Shown one piece after another: positions 15,472-23,327 of a DNA stretch of 64,000 nt. A model generated the notes under the pieces. The model saw only the letters and a list, made by a program, of their open reading frames with translations, was not told the origin of the DNA and did not search any database. The position numbers and the translations under genes are program-made. The DNA is from Curtobacterium sp. PhB115 (GTDB lineage: Bacteria; Actinomycetota; Actinomycetes; Actinomycetales; Microbacteriaceae), in contig NZ_RJKR01000012.1 in the NCBI RefSeq assembly GCF_003752025.1, positions 186,001-250,000 of the forward strand. The letters run 5' to 3'. The stretch's first letter is position 1; the number at the start of each line of letters is the position of its first letter.

Positions 15472-17142
15472 GTGACTCCTGCCGAACTCTCCGCCGCGTA
15501 CCTGTCGATCCTGACCGGGATCGTCGAGCGACGAGGCGCGTCCGAGACCGTGACGATCGAGGAGTCCCACGTGGTCCTCGAGCGTCCGAAGAACCGCGCG
15601 CACGGTGACTGGGCGTCGAACGCCGCGATGCAGCTCGCGAAGCGCCTCGGCACGAACCCCCGCGAACTCGCGACGGAGATCGCCGGTGAGCTGACCGAGC
15701 TCGACGGTGTGGACTCGGTCGACGTCGCCGGCCCGGGCTTCATCAACATCACGCTCGAGGCCGCGGCCGCCGGTGAGATCGCCCGCACCATCGTCGAGAG
15801 CGGTGCCGCGTTCGGCAACGGCGACCTCTACGACGGCGTCCGGATCAACCTGGAGTTCGTGTCCGCGAACCCGACCGGCCCGATCCACATGGGAGGCGTG
15901 CGCTGGGCAGCGGTGGGCGACAGCCTGGCCCGCGTGTTCCAGGCGCAGGGCGGTCTCGTCACCCGCGAGTACTACTTCAACGACCACGGCGCGCAGATCG
16001 ACCGGTTCGCCCGCTCCCTGGTGGCGAGCGCCCTCGGCGAGCCCACCCCCGAGGACGGCTACGGCGGCGCGTACATCGCCGAGATCGCGGCGCGGGTCAT
16101 CGCGACGCTCGACTCCTCGGTCGACGTGAAGGACCTGCCGCGCGACGAGGCGCAGGAGCTCTTCCGCCGCGAGGGCGTCGAGTTCATGTTCGCCGACATC
16201 AAGTCGTCGCTGCACGACTTCGGCGTCGACTTCGACGTCTACTTCCACGAGAACGCGCTGCACGAGTCGAAGGCCGTCGAGCGTGCCATCGCCCGGTTGC
16301 GTTCGGCGGGCGTGATGTACGAGGCCGAGGGCGCCGAGTGGCTCCGCACGACCGACTTCGGCGACGACCGCGACCGCGTCGTCATCAAGTCCGACGGTGA
16401 GCCCGCGTACATCGCCGGCGACCTGGCGTACTACCTCGACAAGCGCGAGCGTGGGTTCGACCGCAACCTGATCATGCTCGGTGCGGACCACCACGGGTAC
16501 GTCGGCCGGATGATGGCGATGTGCGCCGCGTTCGGTGACGAGCCGGGCAAGAACCTCGAGATCTTGATCGGGCAGATGGTCAACCTGCTCAAGGACGGCG
16601 AGCCGATGCGCATGTCGAAGCGCGCCGGCACGATCGTCACGATGGAGGACCTCGTCGACGCCGTGGGTGTCGACGCCGGTCGGTACTCCCTCGTCCGGTT
16701 CGCCAGCGACACCGCGATCGACATCGACCTCGACCTGCTGGTCAAGCGCACCAACGACAACCCGGTGTTCTACGTGCAGTACGCCCACGCGCGCACGCAG
16801 TCGGTGGCCCGGAACGCCGAGGCCGCCGGGGTCGACCGGTCCGCGTTCGACGCGTCGCTGCTGACGCACGACTCTGAGGGCGCGCTCCTCGGGGCCCTCG
16901 CCGAGTACCCGCGCGTGGTGCGTCACGCCGCCGAACTGCGTGAGCCGCACCGGATCGCGCGGTACATCGAGCAGCTCGCGGGGCTGTACCACCGCTGGTA
17001 CGACTCGTGCCGTGTGACGCCCCTCGGCGACGAGCCCGTGACGGACCTGCACCGCACGCGCCTGTGGCTGAACGACGCCACCGGCCAGGTCGTCCGCAAC
17101 GGCCTCGGCTTGCTCGGCGTGACGGCCCCCTCCCGCATGTAG
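15472..17142 (+). CDS. argS: Arginyl-tRNA synthetase
   Basis: 556-residue class I synthetase that charges tRNA-Arg with arginine in the cytoplasm. Seen: N-terminal Add-1 domain for tRNA binding (about 1-100), the HIGH-type motif in [15 protein letters not shown], the KMSKS-region sequence [11 protein letters not shown], and the helical anticodon-binding DALR domain ending in [14 protein letters not shown]. The GTG start at 15472 fits the -10 box TAGACT; a frame-extended start at 15439 would overlap that promoter. The gene is followed by a strong hairpin and then by the DUF2993 gene and lysA, an order common in this family of Actinobacteria. Confidence 0.97.
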   Translation: MTPAELSAAYLSILTGIVERRGASETVTIEESHVVLERPKNRAHGDWASNAAMQLAKRLGTNPRELATEIAGELTELDGVDSVDVAGPGFINITLEAAAAGEIARTIVESGAAFGNGDLYDGVRINLEFVSANPTGPIHMGGVRWAAVGDSLARVFQAQGGLVTREYYFNDHGAQIDRFARSLVASALGEPTPEDGYGGAYIAEIAARVIATLDSSVDVKDLPRDEAQELFRREGVEFMFADIKSSLHDFGVDFDVYFHENALHESKAVERAIARLRSAGVMYEAEGAEWLRTTDFGDDRDRVVIKSDGEPAYIAGDLAYYLDKRERGFDRNLIMLGADHHGYVGRMMAMCAAFGDEPGKNLEILIGQMVNLLKDGEPMRMSKRAGTIVTMEDLVDAVGVDAGRYSLVRFASDTAIDIDLDLLVKRTNDNPVFYVQYAHARTQSVARNAEAAGVDRSAFDASLLTHDSEGALLGALAEYPRVVRHAAELREPHRIARYIEQLAGLYHRWYDSCRVTPLGDEPVTDLHRTRLWLNDATGQVVRNGLGLLGVTAPSRM

Positions 17143-17199
17143 CGGAGCGGCGCGCCCCGGGGCACTGACCGCCGAGCCGTTGTCGAATCGCGCCCTCTG

Positions 17200-17239
17200 A
17201 CGGTCATCGCGCCCCGGTGAGCGGGGGCGCGATGACCGT
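17200..17239 (+). terminator. Hairpin terminator after argS
   Basis: Perfect 16-base arms 17200-17215 (ACGGTCATCGCGCCCC) and 17224-17239 around an 8-base loop, 58 bases past the argS stop. No T-run follows, as is usual in such high-GC genomes. Confidence 0.65.
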
Positions 17240-17247
17240 GGCGGGGC

Positions 17248-17310
17248 GCACCCGCCCGCACCCGCACCCGCACCCGCACCCGCACCTGCGCCCGCACCCG
17301 CACCCGCACC
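17248..17310. repeat. Interrupted GCACCC hexanucleotide tandem repeat
   Basis: About ten units of GCACCC with two interruptions. It lies between the argS terminator and the LmeA-like gene. In one frame it would encode Pro-His repeats, but that frame lies ahead of the real start at 17364. Possible slippage site. Confidence 0.8.
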
Positions 17311-17350
17311 CCCGCGCCGCGCCTCCAGGCGGGCTGACGGGACCACCTGG

Positions 17351-17356
17351 CAGGGT
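17351..17356 (+). promoter_or_regulatory. -10-like box CAGGGT for the LmeA-like gene
   Basis: CAGGGT followed by 7 bases and the ATG at 17364, with no Shine-Dalgarno sequence. Weak on its own, but the spacing matches the leaderless pattern at other genes in the window. Confidence 0.35.
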
Positions 17357-17363
17357 GGGACCC

Positions 17364-18116
17364 ATGTCCGTCGCCACCGAACGCCCCCGGAAGCGCCGCT
17401 GGCCCGTCGTCCTCGTCGTGGTCGTCGTCGTGCTCGCCGCCCTGGTCGTGATCGCCGAGTTCGTCCTCCGCGGCGTCGTCGACCGCATCATCGCCCAGCA
17501 GGTCGAGCAGTCGCTGCCGGACGGCACCACCGGCCAGGTCGAGGCCCACGCCGACGGCATCGTCATCCCGCAGCTCATCAGCGGCACGCTCGACCAGGTC
17601 GAGATCTCGTCCGAGAAGCTCACCGTGGACGGCATCCCGCTCGCCGCCGACGTCACCGCGCGGGACGTCCCGGTCGACGGCAAGGGCGACGTCCACGACG
17701 TCGACGGGACCGTCACGCTCGCGGCGTCGAGCGTGAAGGACCTGGCGAAGTACAGTCCGCTGTTCGACCGGCTCAGCCTGGTGGACGGCGGCGTCGAGCT
17801 CTCCGGCTCGACCGCGGTGCTCGGCTACGACATCACCTACGCGGCGAAGGGCGACGTCGTCGCGCAGGACGACGGCCGCGGCATCACGATCACCCCGAAG
17901 AGCGTCCGGATCACGAACTCCGACCTCGGCCTCAAGGTGGACTCGATCCCCGGTGTCTCGAACGTGCCGGTCGAGGTCTGCACGGCGCAGTTCCTGCCCG
18001 AGGCGCTGCGGGTTCGGTCGCTCGACGTCTCGAAGACGGATGCGACGGTCCGCGTCACCGCGGACGCGCTGCCGCTCAACGAGGAGGGCCTGCAGACGGT
18101 CGGCAGCTGCAGCTGA
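17364..18116 (+). CDS. LmeA-like phospholipid-binding protein (DUF2993)
   Basis: 250-residue exported protein of the DUF2993 family. Seen: short basic N-terminus ERPRKRRW, one membrane span VVLVVVVVVLAALVVIAEFVL at about 13-33 that acts as an uncleaved anchor or signal, then a repetitive beta-strand domain with a VEAHADGIVIPQLISG-type core. Known of the family: mycobacterial LmeA is a periplasmic lipid-binding protein that supports lipomannan elongation. The role here may be cell-envelope lipid handling. The frame is open further upstream through the Pro-His repeat, but the ATG at 17364 directly ahead of the basic and membrane segments is the sensible start. It lies between argS and lysA. Confidence 0.75.
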   Translation: MSVATERPRKRRWPVVLVVVVVVLAALVVIAEFVLRGVVDRIIAQQVEQSLPDGTTGQVEAHADGIVIPQLISGTLDQVEISSEKLTVDGIPLAADVTARDVPVDGKGDVHDVDGTVTLAASSVKDLAKYSPLFDRLSLVDGGVELSGSTAVLGYDITYAAKGDVVAQDDGRGITITPKSVRITNSDLGLKVDSIPGVSNVPVEVCTAQFLPEALRVRSLDVSKTDATVRVTADALPLNEEGLQTVGSCS

Positions 18117-18160
18117 TCACGTGGCTGCGTCACACGGCCGGGAGGCGCGGCTCGCGTCGG

Positions 18161-18166
18161 TAGGAT
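18161..18166 (+). promoter_or_regulatory. -10 box TAGGAT for lysA
   Basis: TAGGAT with 8 bases to the GTG at 18175. A half-site of the GCCTCC repeat family (18135-18156) lies immediately upstream, where a -35 box or a regulator site would be expected. Confidence 0.5.
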
Positions 18167-18174
18167 CGGGTCCC

Positions 18175-19608
18175 GTGAGCGAGAACCCCCTTGCACCGCC
18201 GCGGCTGCGGTTCCCGACGGACGCCTCCGAACTGGTGGACCGCATCTGGCCCGCGTCGGCGACGCGGACCGACGGCGGCGCCCTGGCGATCGGCGGCGTG
18301 ACCGCCGCCGACCTCGTCGCGCAGTTCGGCACGCCGCTCTACGTCGTCGACGAGCGCGACGTGCAGTCCCGCGCCGTCCGGGTGCGCAACGCGTTCTCCG
18401 AGGCGTTCGAGGGCATCGGCACCCGAGCGCACGTGTACTACGCGGGCAAGGCGTTCCTGACGACCCAGGTCGTCGCGTGGATGGCGGAAGCCGACCTGCG
18501 CGTCGACGTCTGCACCGGCGGTGAACTCGCGGTCGCGCTGGCCGGCGGCATCGACCCGGCGATGCTCGGGTTCCACGGCAACGACAAGTCCGACGCCGAG
18601 ATCGCCCGCGCGGTCGAGGTCGGTGTCGGCACGATCGTGCTCGACAGCCACGAGGAAGTGCAGCGGGTCGCCCGTGCCGCAGCCGACGCCGGTGTCGAGC
18701 AGCGCGTGCGCATCCGGATCAACAGCGGTGTGCACGCCTCGACGCACGAGTACCTGGCGACCGCTCGCGAGGACCAGAAGTTCGGCATCCCGCTGACCGA
18801 GGCGGTCGCAGCCGCCGAGGCCGTCCGCGCGGAGCCGTCGCTCGTGTTCGTCGGGCTGCACTCGCACATCGGTTCGCAGATCTTCGACGAGTCCGGCTTC
18901 CGCGAGGCCGCTCGGCGCCTGATGGACGTGCACGCCACGCTCGTCGCCACCGGACCCGTGCCGGAGCTGAACCTCGGCGGCGGCTGGGGCATCGACTACA
19001 CCGAGGCCGACTCCGCGTTCGCGCCGGAGGACGTCGCCGACGCACTCGCCGCGATCGTCGCCGAGGCCTGCGCCGAACGGGACATCCCGGTGCCCGAGAT
19101 CGCCGTCGAACCCGGCCGCTACATCGTCGGCCCCGCCGGCATCACGCTCTACCGCGTCGGGACGATCAAGCCCGTCACGCTCGAGACGGGCGACGGCAGC
19201 GACGCCCGCACCGACGACGCGGAAACCGGCCACGCCACCCGCACCTACGTCTCCGTCGACGGCGGGATGAGCGACAACGCCCGTCCCGCGCTCTACGGCG
19301 CCGACTACACGGCCAGGCTCGCCCGGACCTCCGAGGCCCCGGCGGTGCTCACCCGCGTCGTCGGGAAGCACTGCGAGAGCGGCGACATCGTGGTGAACGA
19401 CGAGTACCTGCCCGGTGACGTGCACCGCGGTGACCTGCTCGCCGTCGCGGCCACCGGTGCGTACTGCTGGGCGCTGTCGAGCAACTACAACCACGTGGGT
19501 CGTCCGCCCGTCGTCGCCGTGGCGGACGGCACAGCCCGTATCCTCGTCCGGGGCGAGTCGATCGACGACCTCCTCGCCCGCGACACCGGGGTCGCGCCCG
19601 TGGCCTGA
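18175..19608 (+). CDS. lysA: Diaminopimelate decarboxylase
   Basis: 477-residue PLP enzyme that makes L-lysine from meso-diaminopimelate, the last step of lysine synthesis. Seen: the PLP-lysine region HVYYAGKAFL, the His/Ser region VFVGLHSHIGSQIF, the Gly-rich phosphate loop LNLGGGWGIDY, EPGRYIVGPAG, and the active-site Cys motif GKHCESGD near the C-terminus. An N-terminal extension of about 40 residues precedes the barrel, as in other actinobacterial LysA. GTG 18175 is set by the TAGGAT box. It leads into hom, thrC and thrB, grouping the aspartate-family pathways. Its product is also the predicted monomer of the Pls-type synthetase, a loose inferred link. Confidence 0.96.
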   Translation: MSENPLAPPRLRFPTDASELVDRIWPASATRTDGGALAIGGVTAADLVAQFGTPLYVVDERDVQSRAVRVRNAFSEAFEGIGTRAHVYYAGKAFLTTQVVAWMAEADLRVDVCTGGELAVALAGGIDPAMLGFHGNDKSDAEIARAVEVGVGTIVLDSHEEVQRVARAAADAGVEQRVRIRINSGVHASTHEYLATAREDQKFGIPLTEAVAAAEAVRAEPSLVFVGLHSHIGSQIFDESGFREAARRLMDVHATLVATGPVPELNLGGGWGIDYTEADSAFAPEDVADALAAIVAEACAERDIPVPEIAVEPGRYIVGPAGITLYRVGTIKPVTLETGDGSDARTDDAETGHATRTYVSVDGGMSDNARPALYGADYTARLARTSEAPAVLTRVVGKHCESGDIVVNDEYLPGDVHRGDLLAVAATGAYCWALSSNYNHVGRPPVVAVADGTARILVRGESIDDLLARDTGVAPVA

Positions 19609-19657
19609 CGCCCCCGGCCACGACCTGCGACTCCCGACGAACAGGAACCAACACCAG

Positions 19658-20965
19658 ATGATCGAATACCGCAACGTCCGCGTCGCGCTGCTCGGGGCCG
19701 GCTCGGTCGGTTCCCAGGTCGCGCGGCTCCTCCTCGAGCACGGTGCCGAGCTGGCCTCGCGCGCCGGTGCCGGCCTCGAACTCGTCGGGATCGCCGTGCG
19801 CGACGTCGATGCTCCCCGCGACGTCGACCTGCCGAAGGAGCTCTTCACGACGGACGCCGAATCGCTGATCCTCGGTGCGGACATCGTCGTCGAGCTGATC
19901 GGCGGCATCGAGCCCGCTCGGACCCTGGTGCTGCAGGCGCTGCAGTCCGGTGCCGACGTGGTCACCGGCAACAAGGCGCTCCTGGCGACCCACGGTCCGG
20001 AGCTCTTCGCGGTGGCCGAGCAGGTCGGCGCGCAGCTCTACTACGAGGCCGCCGTCGCCGGGGCGATCCCGATCATCCGACCGCTGCACGACTCGCTCGC
20101 CGGTGACCGCATCGAGCGGATCATGGGCATCGTCAACGGCACCACGAACTTCATCCTCGACCTGATGGACCGCAAGGGCTCCACGTTCGAGGACGCCCTG
20201 GCCACCGCGACCGAGCTCGGGTACGCCGAGGCCGACCCGACCGCCGACATCGAGGGCTACGACGCTGCGCAGAAGGCCGCGATCCTGGCCTCGCTCGCGT
20301 TCCACACCTCGGTGCCGCTCGTCGCCGTGCACCGCGAGGGCATCACCCACATCACGATCGAGCAGGTCCGCGCGGCGCGGAAGGCCGGGTACGTCGTGAA
20401 GATCCTGGCGACGGCCGAGCGGCTGACCGACGAGAACGGCCGCGAGGGCGTCAGCGCCCGCGTGTACCCGGCGCTCGTGCCCGAGTCGCACCCGCTCGCG
20501 AGCGTGCACGGCGCGAAGAACGCCGTGTTCGTCGAGGCCGAGGCCGCCGGCGACCTGATGTTCTACGGTGCAGGCGCCGGTGGTGTCGAGACGGCCTCCG
20601 CGGTCCTCGGCGACCTGGTGTCCGCCGCCCGCCGGCACGTCATCGGCGGCCCCGGCATCGCCGAGTCGACGCAGTCCGACCTGCCCGTCTTCCCGATCGG
20701 CACCGTCCGCACGCGCTACCAGATCACCCTGCACGTCACGGACGCCCCCGGCGTGCTGTCGGCGGTCGCCGGGGTGCTGGCCACGCACGGCGTCAGCGTC
20801 GAGACGGTCGAGCAGACCACGGCCGGTGCGTCCGAGGGCACCGCGGCGCTCGTCATCGGCACGCACCTGGCGCGCGAGGCCGACCTCGCGGACACCGTCG
20901 TCGCCCTGCGCGGCGAGGACGTCGTCCTGGACGTGACCAGCGTCCTGCGCGTCATCGGCGCCTGA
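19658..20965 (+). CDS. hom: Homoserine dehydrogenase
   Basis: 435-residue enzyme that reduces aspartate semialdehyde to homoserine with NAD(P)H, the branch point to threonine and methionine. Seen: Rossmann motif ALLGAGSVGSQVA at 10-22, VVTGNKALLATHG, the catalytic region NGTTNFILDLM, ADPTADIEGYDAAQKAAIL, and a C-terminal ACT domain beginning about YQITLHVTDAPGVLSAVAG, which in this family gives feedback inhibition by threonine. ATG 19658 follows the ribosome site AGGAACC. It is downstream of lysA with a 49-base gap and upstream of thrC. Confidence 0.97.
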   Translation: MIEYRNVRVALLGAGSVGSQVARLLLEHGAELASRAGAGLELVGIAVRDVDAPRDVDLPKELFTTDAESLILGADIVVELIGGIEPARTLVLQALQSGADVVTGNKALLATHGPELFAVAEQVGAQLYYEAAVAGAIPIIRPLHDSLAGDRIERIMGIVNGTTNFILDLMDRKGSTFEDALATATELGYAEADPTADIEGYDAAQKAAILASLAFHTSVPLVAVHREGITHITIEQVRAARKAGYVVKILATAERLTDENGREGVSARVYPALVPESHPLASVHGAKNAVFVEAEAAGDLMFYGAGAGGVETASAVLGDLVSAARRHVIGGPGIAESTQSDLPVFPIGTVRTRYQITLHVTDAPGVLSAVAGVLATHGVSVETVEQTTAGASEGTAALVIGTHLAREADLADTVVALRGEDVVLDVTSVLRVIGA

Positions 20966-21037
20966 CGCGGCCACGGGCCTCCAGGCCGACCAGCCCACCC
21001 ACCCCACACCGATCCACCGGACAGAGAGAGAAGCCTG

Positions 21038-22117
21038 ATGGCCCACCAGTGGCAGGGAGTCCTGCGCGAGTACGCCGACCGACTCGACGTGACCGAGGCG
21101 ACGCCGATCGTCACGCTGGGTGAAGGCGGCACGCCGCTCATCCCGGCTCGTCGGCTGTCCGAGCGCACCGGCGCGAACGTCTACGTCAAGTTCGAGGGCA
21201 TGAACCCGACCGGCTCCTTCAAGGACCGCGGCATGACGATGGCGATCTCGAAGGCCGTCGAGCACGGTGCGAAGGCCGTCATCTGCGCCTCGACCGGCAA
21301 CACCAGCGCCTCGGCCGCCGCGTACGCAACCCACGCCGGCATCACCGCCGCCGTGCTCGTGCCCGAGGGCAAGATCGCGATGGGCAAGCTCAGCCAGGCC
21401 GTCGCGCACGACGCCCAGCTGCTCCAGGTGCAGGGCAACTTCGACGACTGCCTCGACATCGCTCGTGACCTGGCGGCGAACTACCCGGTGCACCTCGTCA
21501 ACTCGGTGAACAACGACCGCATCGAGGGGCAGAAGACCGCCGCGTTCGAGGTCGTCGACGTCCTGGGCGACGCGCCGGACTTCCACTTCCTGCCGGTCGG
21601 CAACGCGGGCAACTACACCGCGTACTCCCGCGGGTACCGCGAGGACGTCGCCGCGGGCCGCACCACGAAGCTGCCGCGCATGTTCGGCTTCCAGGCCGCC
21701 GGTTCCGCCCCGATCGTCCGCGGCGAGGTCGTCAAGAACCCCGACACCATCGCGTCCGCGATCCGCATCGGCAACCCGGCGTCGTGGCAGTTCGCCCTCG
21801 AGGCCCGCGACGAGACCGACGGCTACTTCGGCGCGATCTCCGACGAGGCCATCCTCGCCGCGCACCACATCCTGTCGGCCGAGGTCGGCGTGTTCGTCGA
21901 GCCCGCGTCGGCCATCGGTGTCGCCGGTCTGCTCGAGCGTGCCGACGCGGGCGTCGTGCCGAAGGGCGCGACCGTCGTCATCACGGTGACCGGCCACGGT
22001 CTGAAGGACCCGCAGTGGGCGCTCCGCACCGAGGACGGCAGCGAGGTCACCCCGACGAGCGTCCCGGTCGACACCAAGTCGATCGCCGACGTGCTCGGAC
22101 TGGTCAGCGAGCAGTGA
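21038..22117 (+). CDS. thrC: Threonine synthase
   Basis: 359-residue PLP enzyme that converts O-phosphohomoserine to threonine. Seen: the PLP lysine in [14 protein letters not shown], the phosphate-binding loop in [13 protein letters not shown], and [13 protein letters not shown]. Its length matches the short actinobacterial/Bacillus-type enzyme rather than the 430-residue enterobacterial form. The ribosome site AGAGAGAGAAG lies 7 bases before the ATG. The stop codon overlaps the thrB start (GTGA), so the two are coupled. Confidence 0.96.
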   Translation: MAHQWQGVLREYADRLDVTEATPIVTLGEGGTPLIPARRLSERTGANVYVKFEGMNPTGSFKDRGMTMAISKAVEHGAKAVICASTGNTSASAAAYATHAGITAAVLVPEGKIAMGKLSQAVAHDAQLLQVQGNFDDCLDIARDLAANYPVHLVNSVNNDRIEGQKTAAFEVVDVLGDAPDFHFLPVGNAGNYTAYSRGYREDVAAGRTTKLPRMFGFQAAGSAPIVRGEVVKNPDTIASAIRIGNPASWQFALEARDETDGYFGAISDEAILAAHHILSAEVGVFVEPASAIGVAGLLERADAGVVPKGATVVITVTGHGLKDPQWALRTEDGSEVTPTSVPVDTKSIADVLGLVSEQ

Positions 22118-23133
22118 GCCTCGACCGCTCGTCCGGACCGGGGGAGGGCATCACCGCCCACAGTGCTGTACCGGCCGGACGGGCGGTCCGTGCCGTGCCC
22201 GCCGGACGCGCCGTCCGCGTGCGCGTCCCCGCCACGTCCGCGAACCTCGGTCCGGGGTTCGACTCGCTCGGGCTCGCACTCTCGCTCTACGACGAGGTCG
22301 TCGTGCAGGTGCGTCCGGAGGCCGGCGCGACGGTCACGGTCGAGGGCGTCGGCGCCGGTGAGGTCGCCACCGACGACTCGAACCTCGTCGTGCGCGCTGT
22401 CCGCCGTGGCCTCGAGCACGCCGGGGTCGAGCAGCCCGGCCTCGAGCTGCACGCCACCAACGCCATCCCGCACGGTCGGGGCCTCGGGTCGTCGGCCGCT
22501 GCGATCGTCGCCGGGCTGATGGCTGCCCGCGGGCTGCTCGAGGGGATCGCCGAGCTCGACGCGTCGACGCTCCTGACCCTCGCCACCGAGATGGAGGGTC
22601 ACCCGGACAACGTCGCACCGGCGCTCTTCGGCGGCCTGACCATCGCGTGGATGACGGCGGAGGGGCCCGCGTACAAGCGGCTCCTGGTGCACCGGGGTGT
22701 GTCGCCAGTGGTGTTCGTGCCGACGTCCACGCTCTCGACGAAGCTCGCGCGTTCGCTGCAGCCGGAGAACGTCCCGCACGCCGACGCGGCGTTCAACGTC
22801 TCCCGCTCGGCGCTCCTCGTCGCCGCGCTCATCCAGAGCCCCGAGCTCCTGCTCGCCGCGACCGAGGACCGCCTCCACCAGGCGTACCGGGCGAGCGCGA
22901 TGCCGGAGACCGACGCACTGATCGGTCTGCTCCGGCAGCACGGCCTCGCCGCCGTCGTCTCCGGTGCCGGACCGAGCCTGCTCGTGCTCGGCAGTGACCC
23001 CGCGCAGCGCCTCACCGCCGCGGATCTGCTGGACCGACACGCCGAATCCGAGTGGCGCGCGCTCATGCTGGCCGTCGATCTCGGTGGTGCTACAGTGGTG
23101 CCGCACTCGGCGCTCGAAGCCGAACCCGCGTAG
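22114..23133 (+). CDS. thrB: Homoserine kinase
   Basis: 339-residue GHMP-family kinase that phosphorylates homoserine with ATP ahead of threonine synthase. Seen: [20 protein letters not shown] near the start of the conserved domain, the ATP-binding loop [20 protein letters not shown], and the C-terminal motif [13 protein letters not shown]. The conserved domain starts about 36 residues in; the N-terminal extension contains a tandem AVPAGRAVR duplication and is not part of the fold. GTG 22114 overlaps the thrC stop. A later start inside the extension is possible. Confidence 0.95.
   Translation: MSLDRSSGPGEGITAHSAVPAGRAVRAVPAGRAVRVRVPATSANLGPGFDSLGLALSLYDEVVVQVRPEAGATVTVEGVGAGEVATDDSNLVVRAVRRGLEHAGVEQPGLELHATNAIPHGRGLGSSAAAIVAGLMAARGLLEGIAELDASTLLTLATEMEGHPDNVAPALFGGLTIAWMTAEGPAYKRLLVHRGVSPVVFVPTSTLSTKLARSLQPENVPHADAAFNVSRSALLVAALIQSPELLLAATEDRLHQAYRASAMPETDALIGLLRQHGLAAVVSGAGPSLLVLGSDPAQRLTAADLLDRHAESEWRALMLAVDLGGATVVPHSALEAEPA
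22165..22218 (+). repeat. Tandem 27-bp duplication inside thrB 5' end
   Basis: Two adjacent 27-base units (22165-22191 and 22192-22218) encode the same nine residues AVPAGRAVR twice. They differ only at synonymous positions, so the duplication is old and the peptide has been kept. Confidence 0.75.
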
Positions 23134-23327
23134 TCTCACGGACTGCTCGTGCCACGGACCATCCGTCCATGGCCAGCTCCAGCGCATCGCAGGGTCCGGT
23201 GCGCGGGGGCACTCTCTTTCTGATCACCGAATCCCGGTCCGTCGTCTGAACGGCGGTCGATGCATACCCGTGCATCCGGGACGGTGGAAACTCTCCGCGT
23301 TCTGCGGTTCGAAAGGAAACACCGACC
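23134..23327 (+). promoter_or_regulatory. rho: Leader region of rho
   Basis: 194 gene-free bases between thrB and rho. They contain a short inverted repeat GATGCAT/ATGCAC-like at about 23258-23276 and the ribosome site GAAAGGA at 23310-23316. Rho genes are often autoregulated through a long leader; that is inference here. No confident promoter boxes are seen. Confidence 0.35.

Noticed and set aside
17248-17310. Possible CRISPR array
   Set aside because: Units are 6 bases with no spacers; it is a simple tandem repeat.
17217-17363. Pro-His repeat peptide as N-terminus of the LmeA-like protein
   Set aside because: The frame is open through the hexanucleotide repeat, but it starts inside the argS terminator hairpin; the ATG at 17364 directly precedes the basic and membrane segments.
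19349-21997. Minus-strand open frame of 882 codons opposite hom and thrC
   Set aside because: No domain or start signal; the plus-strand threonine pathway genes account for this DNA.
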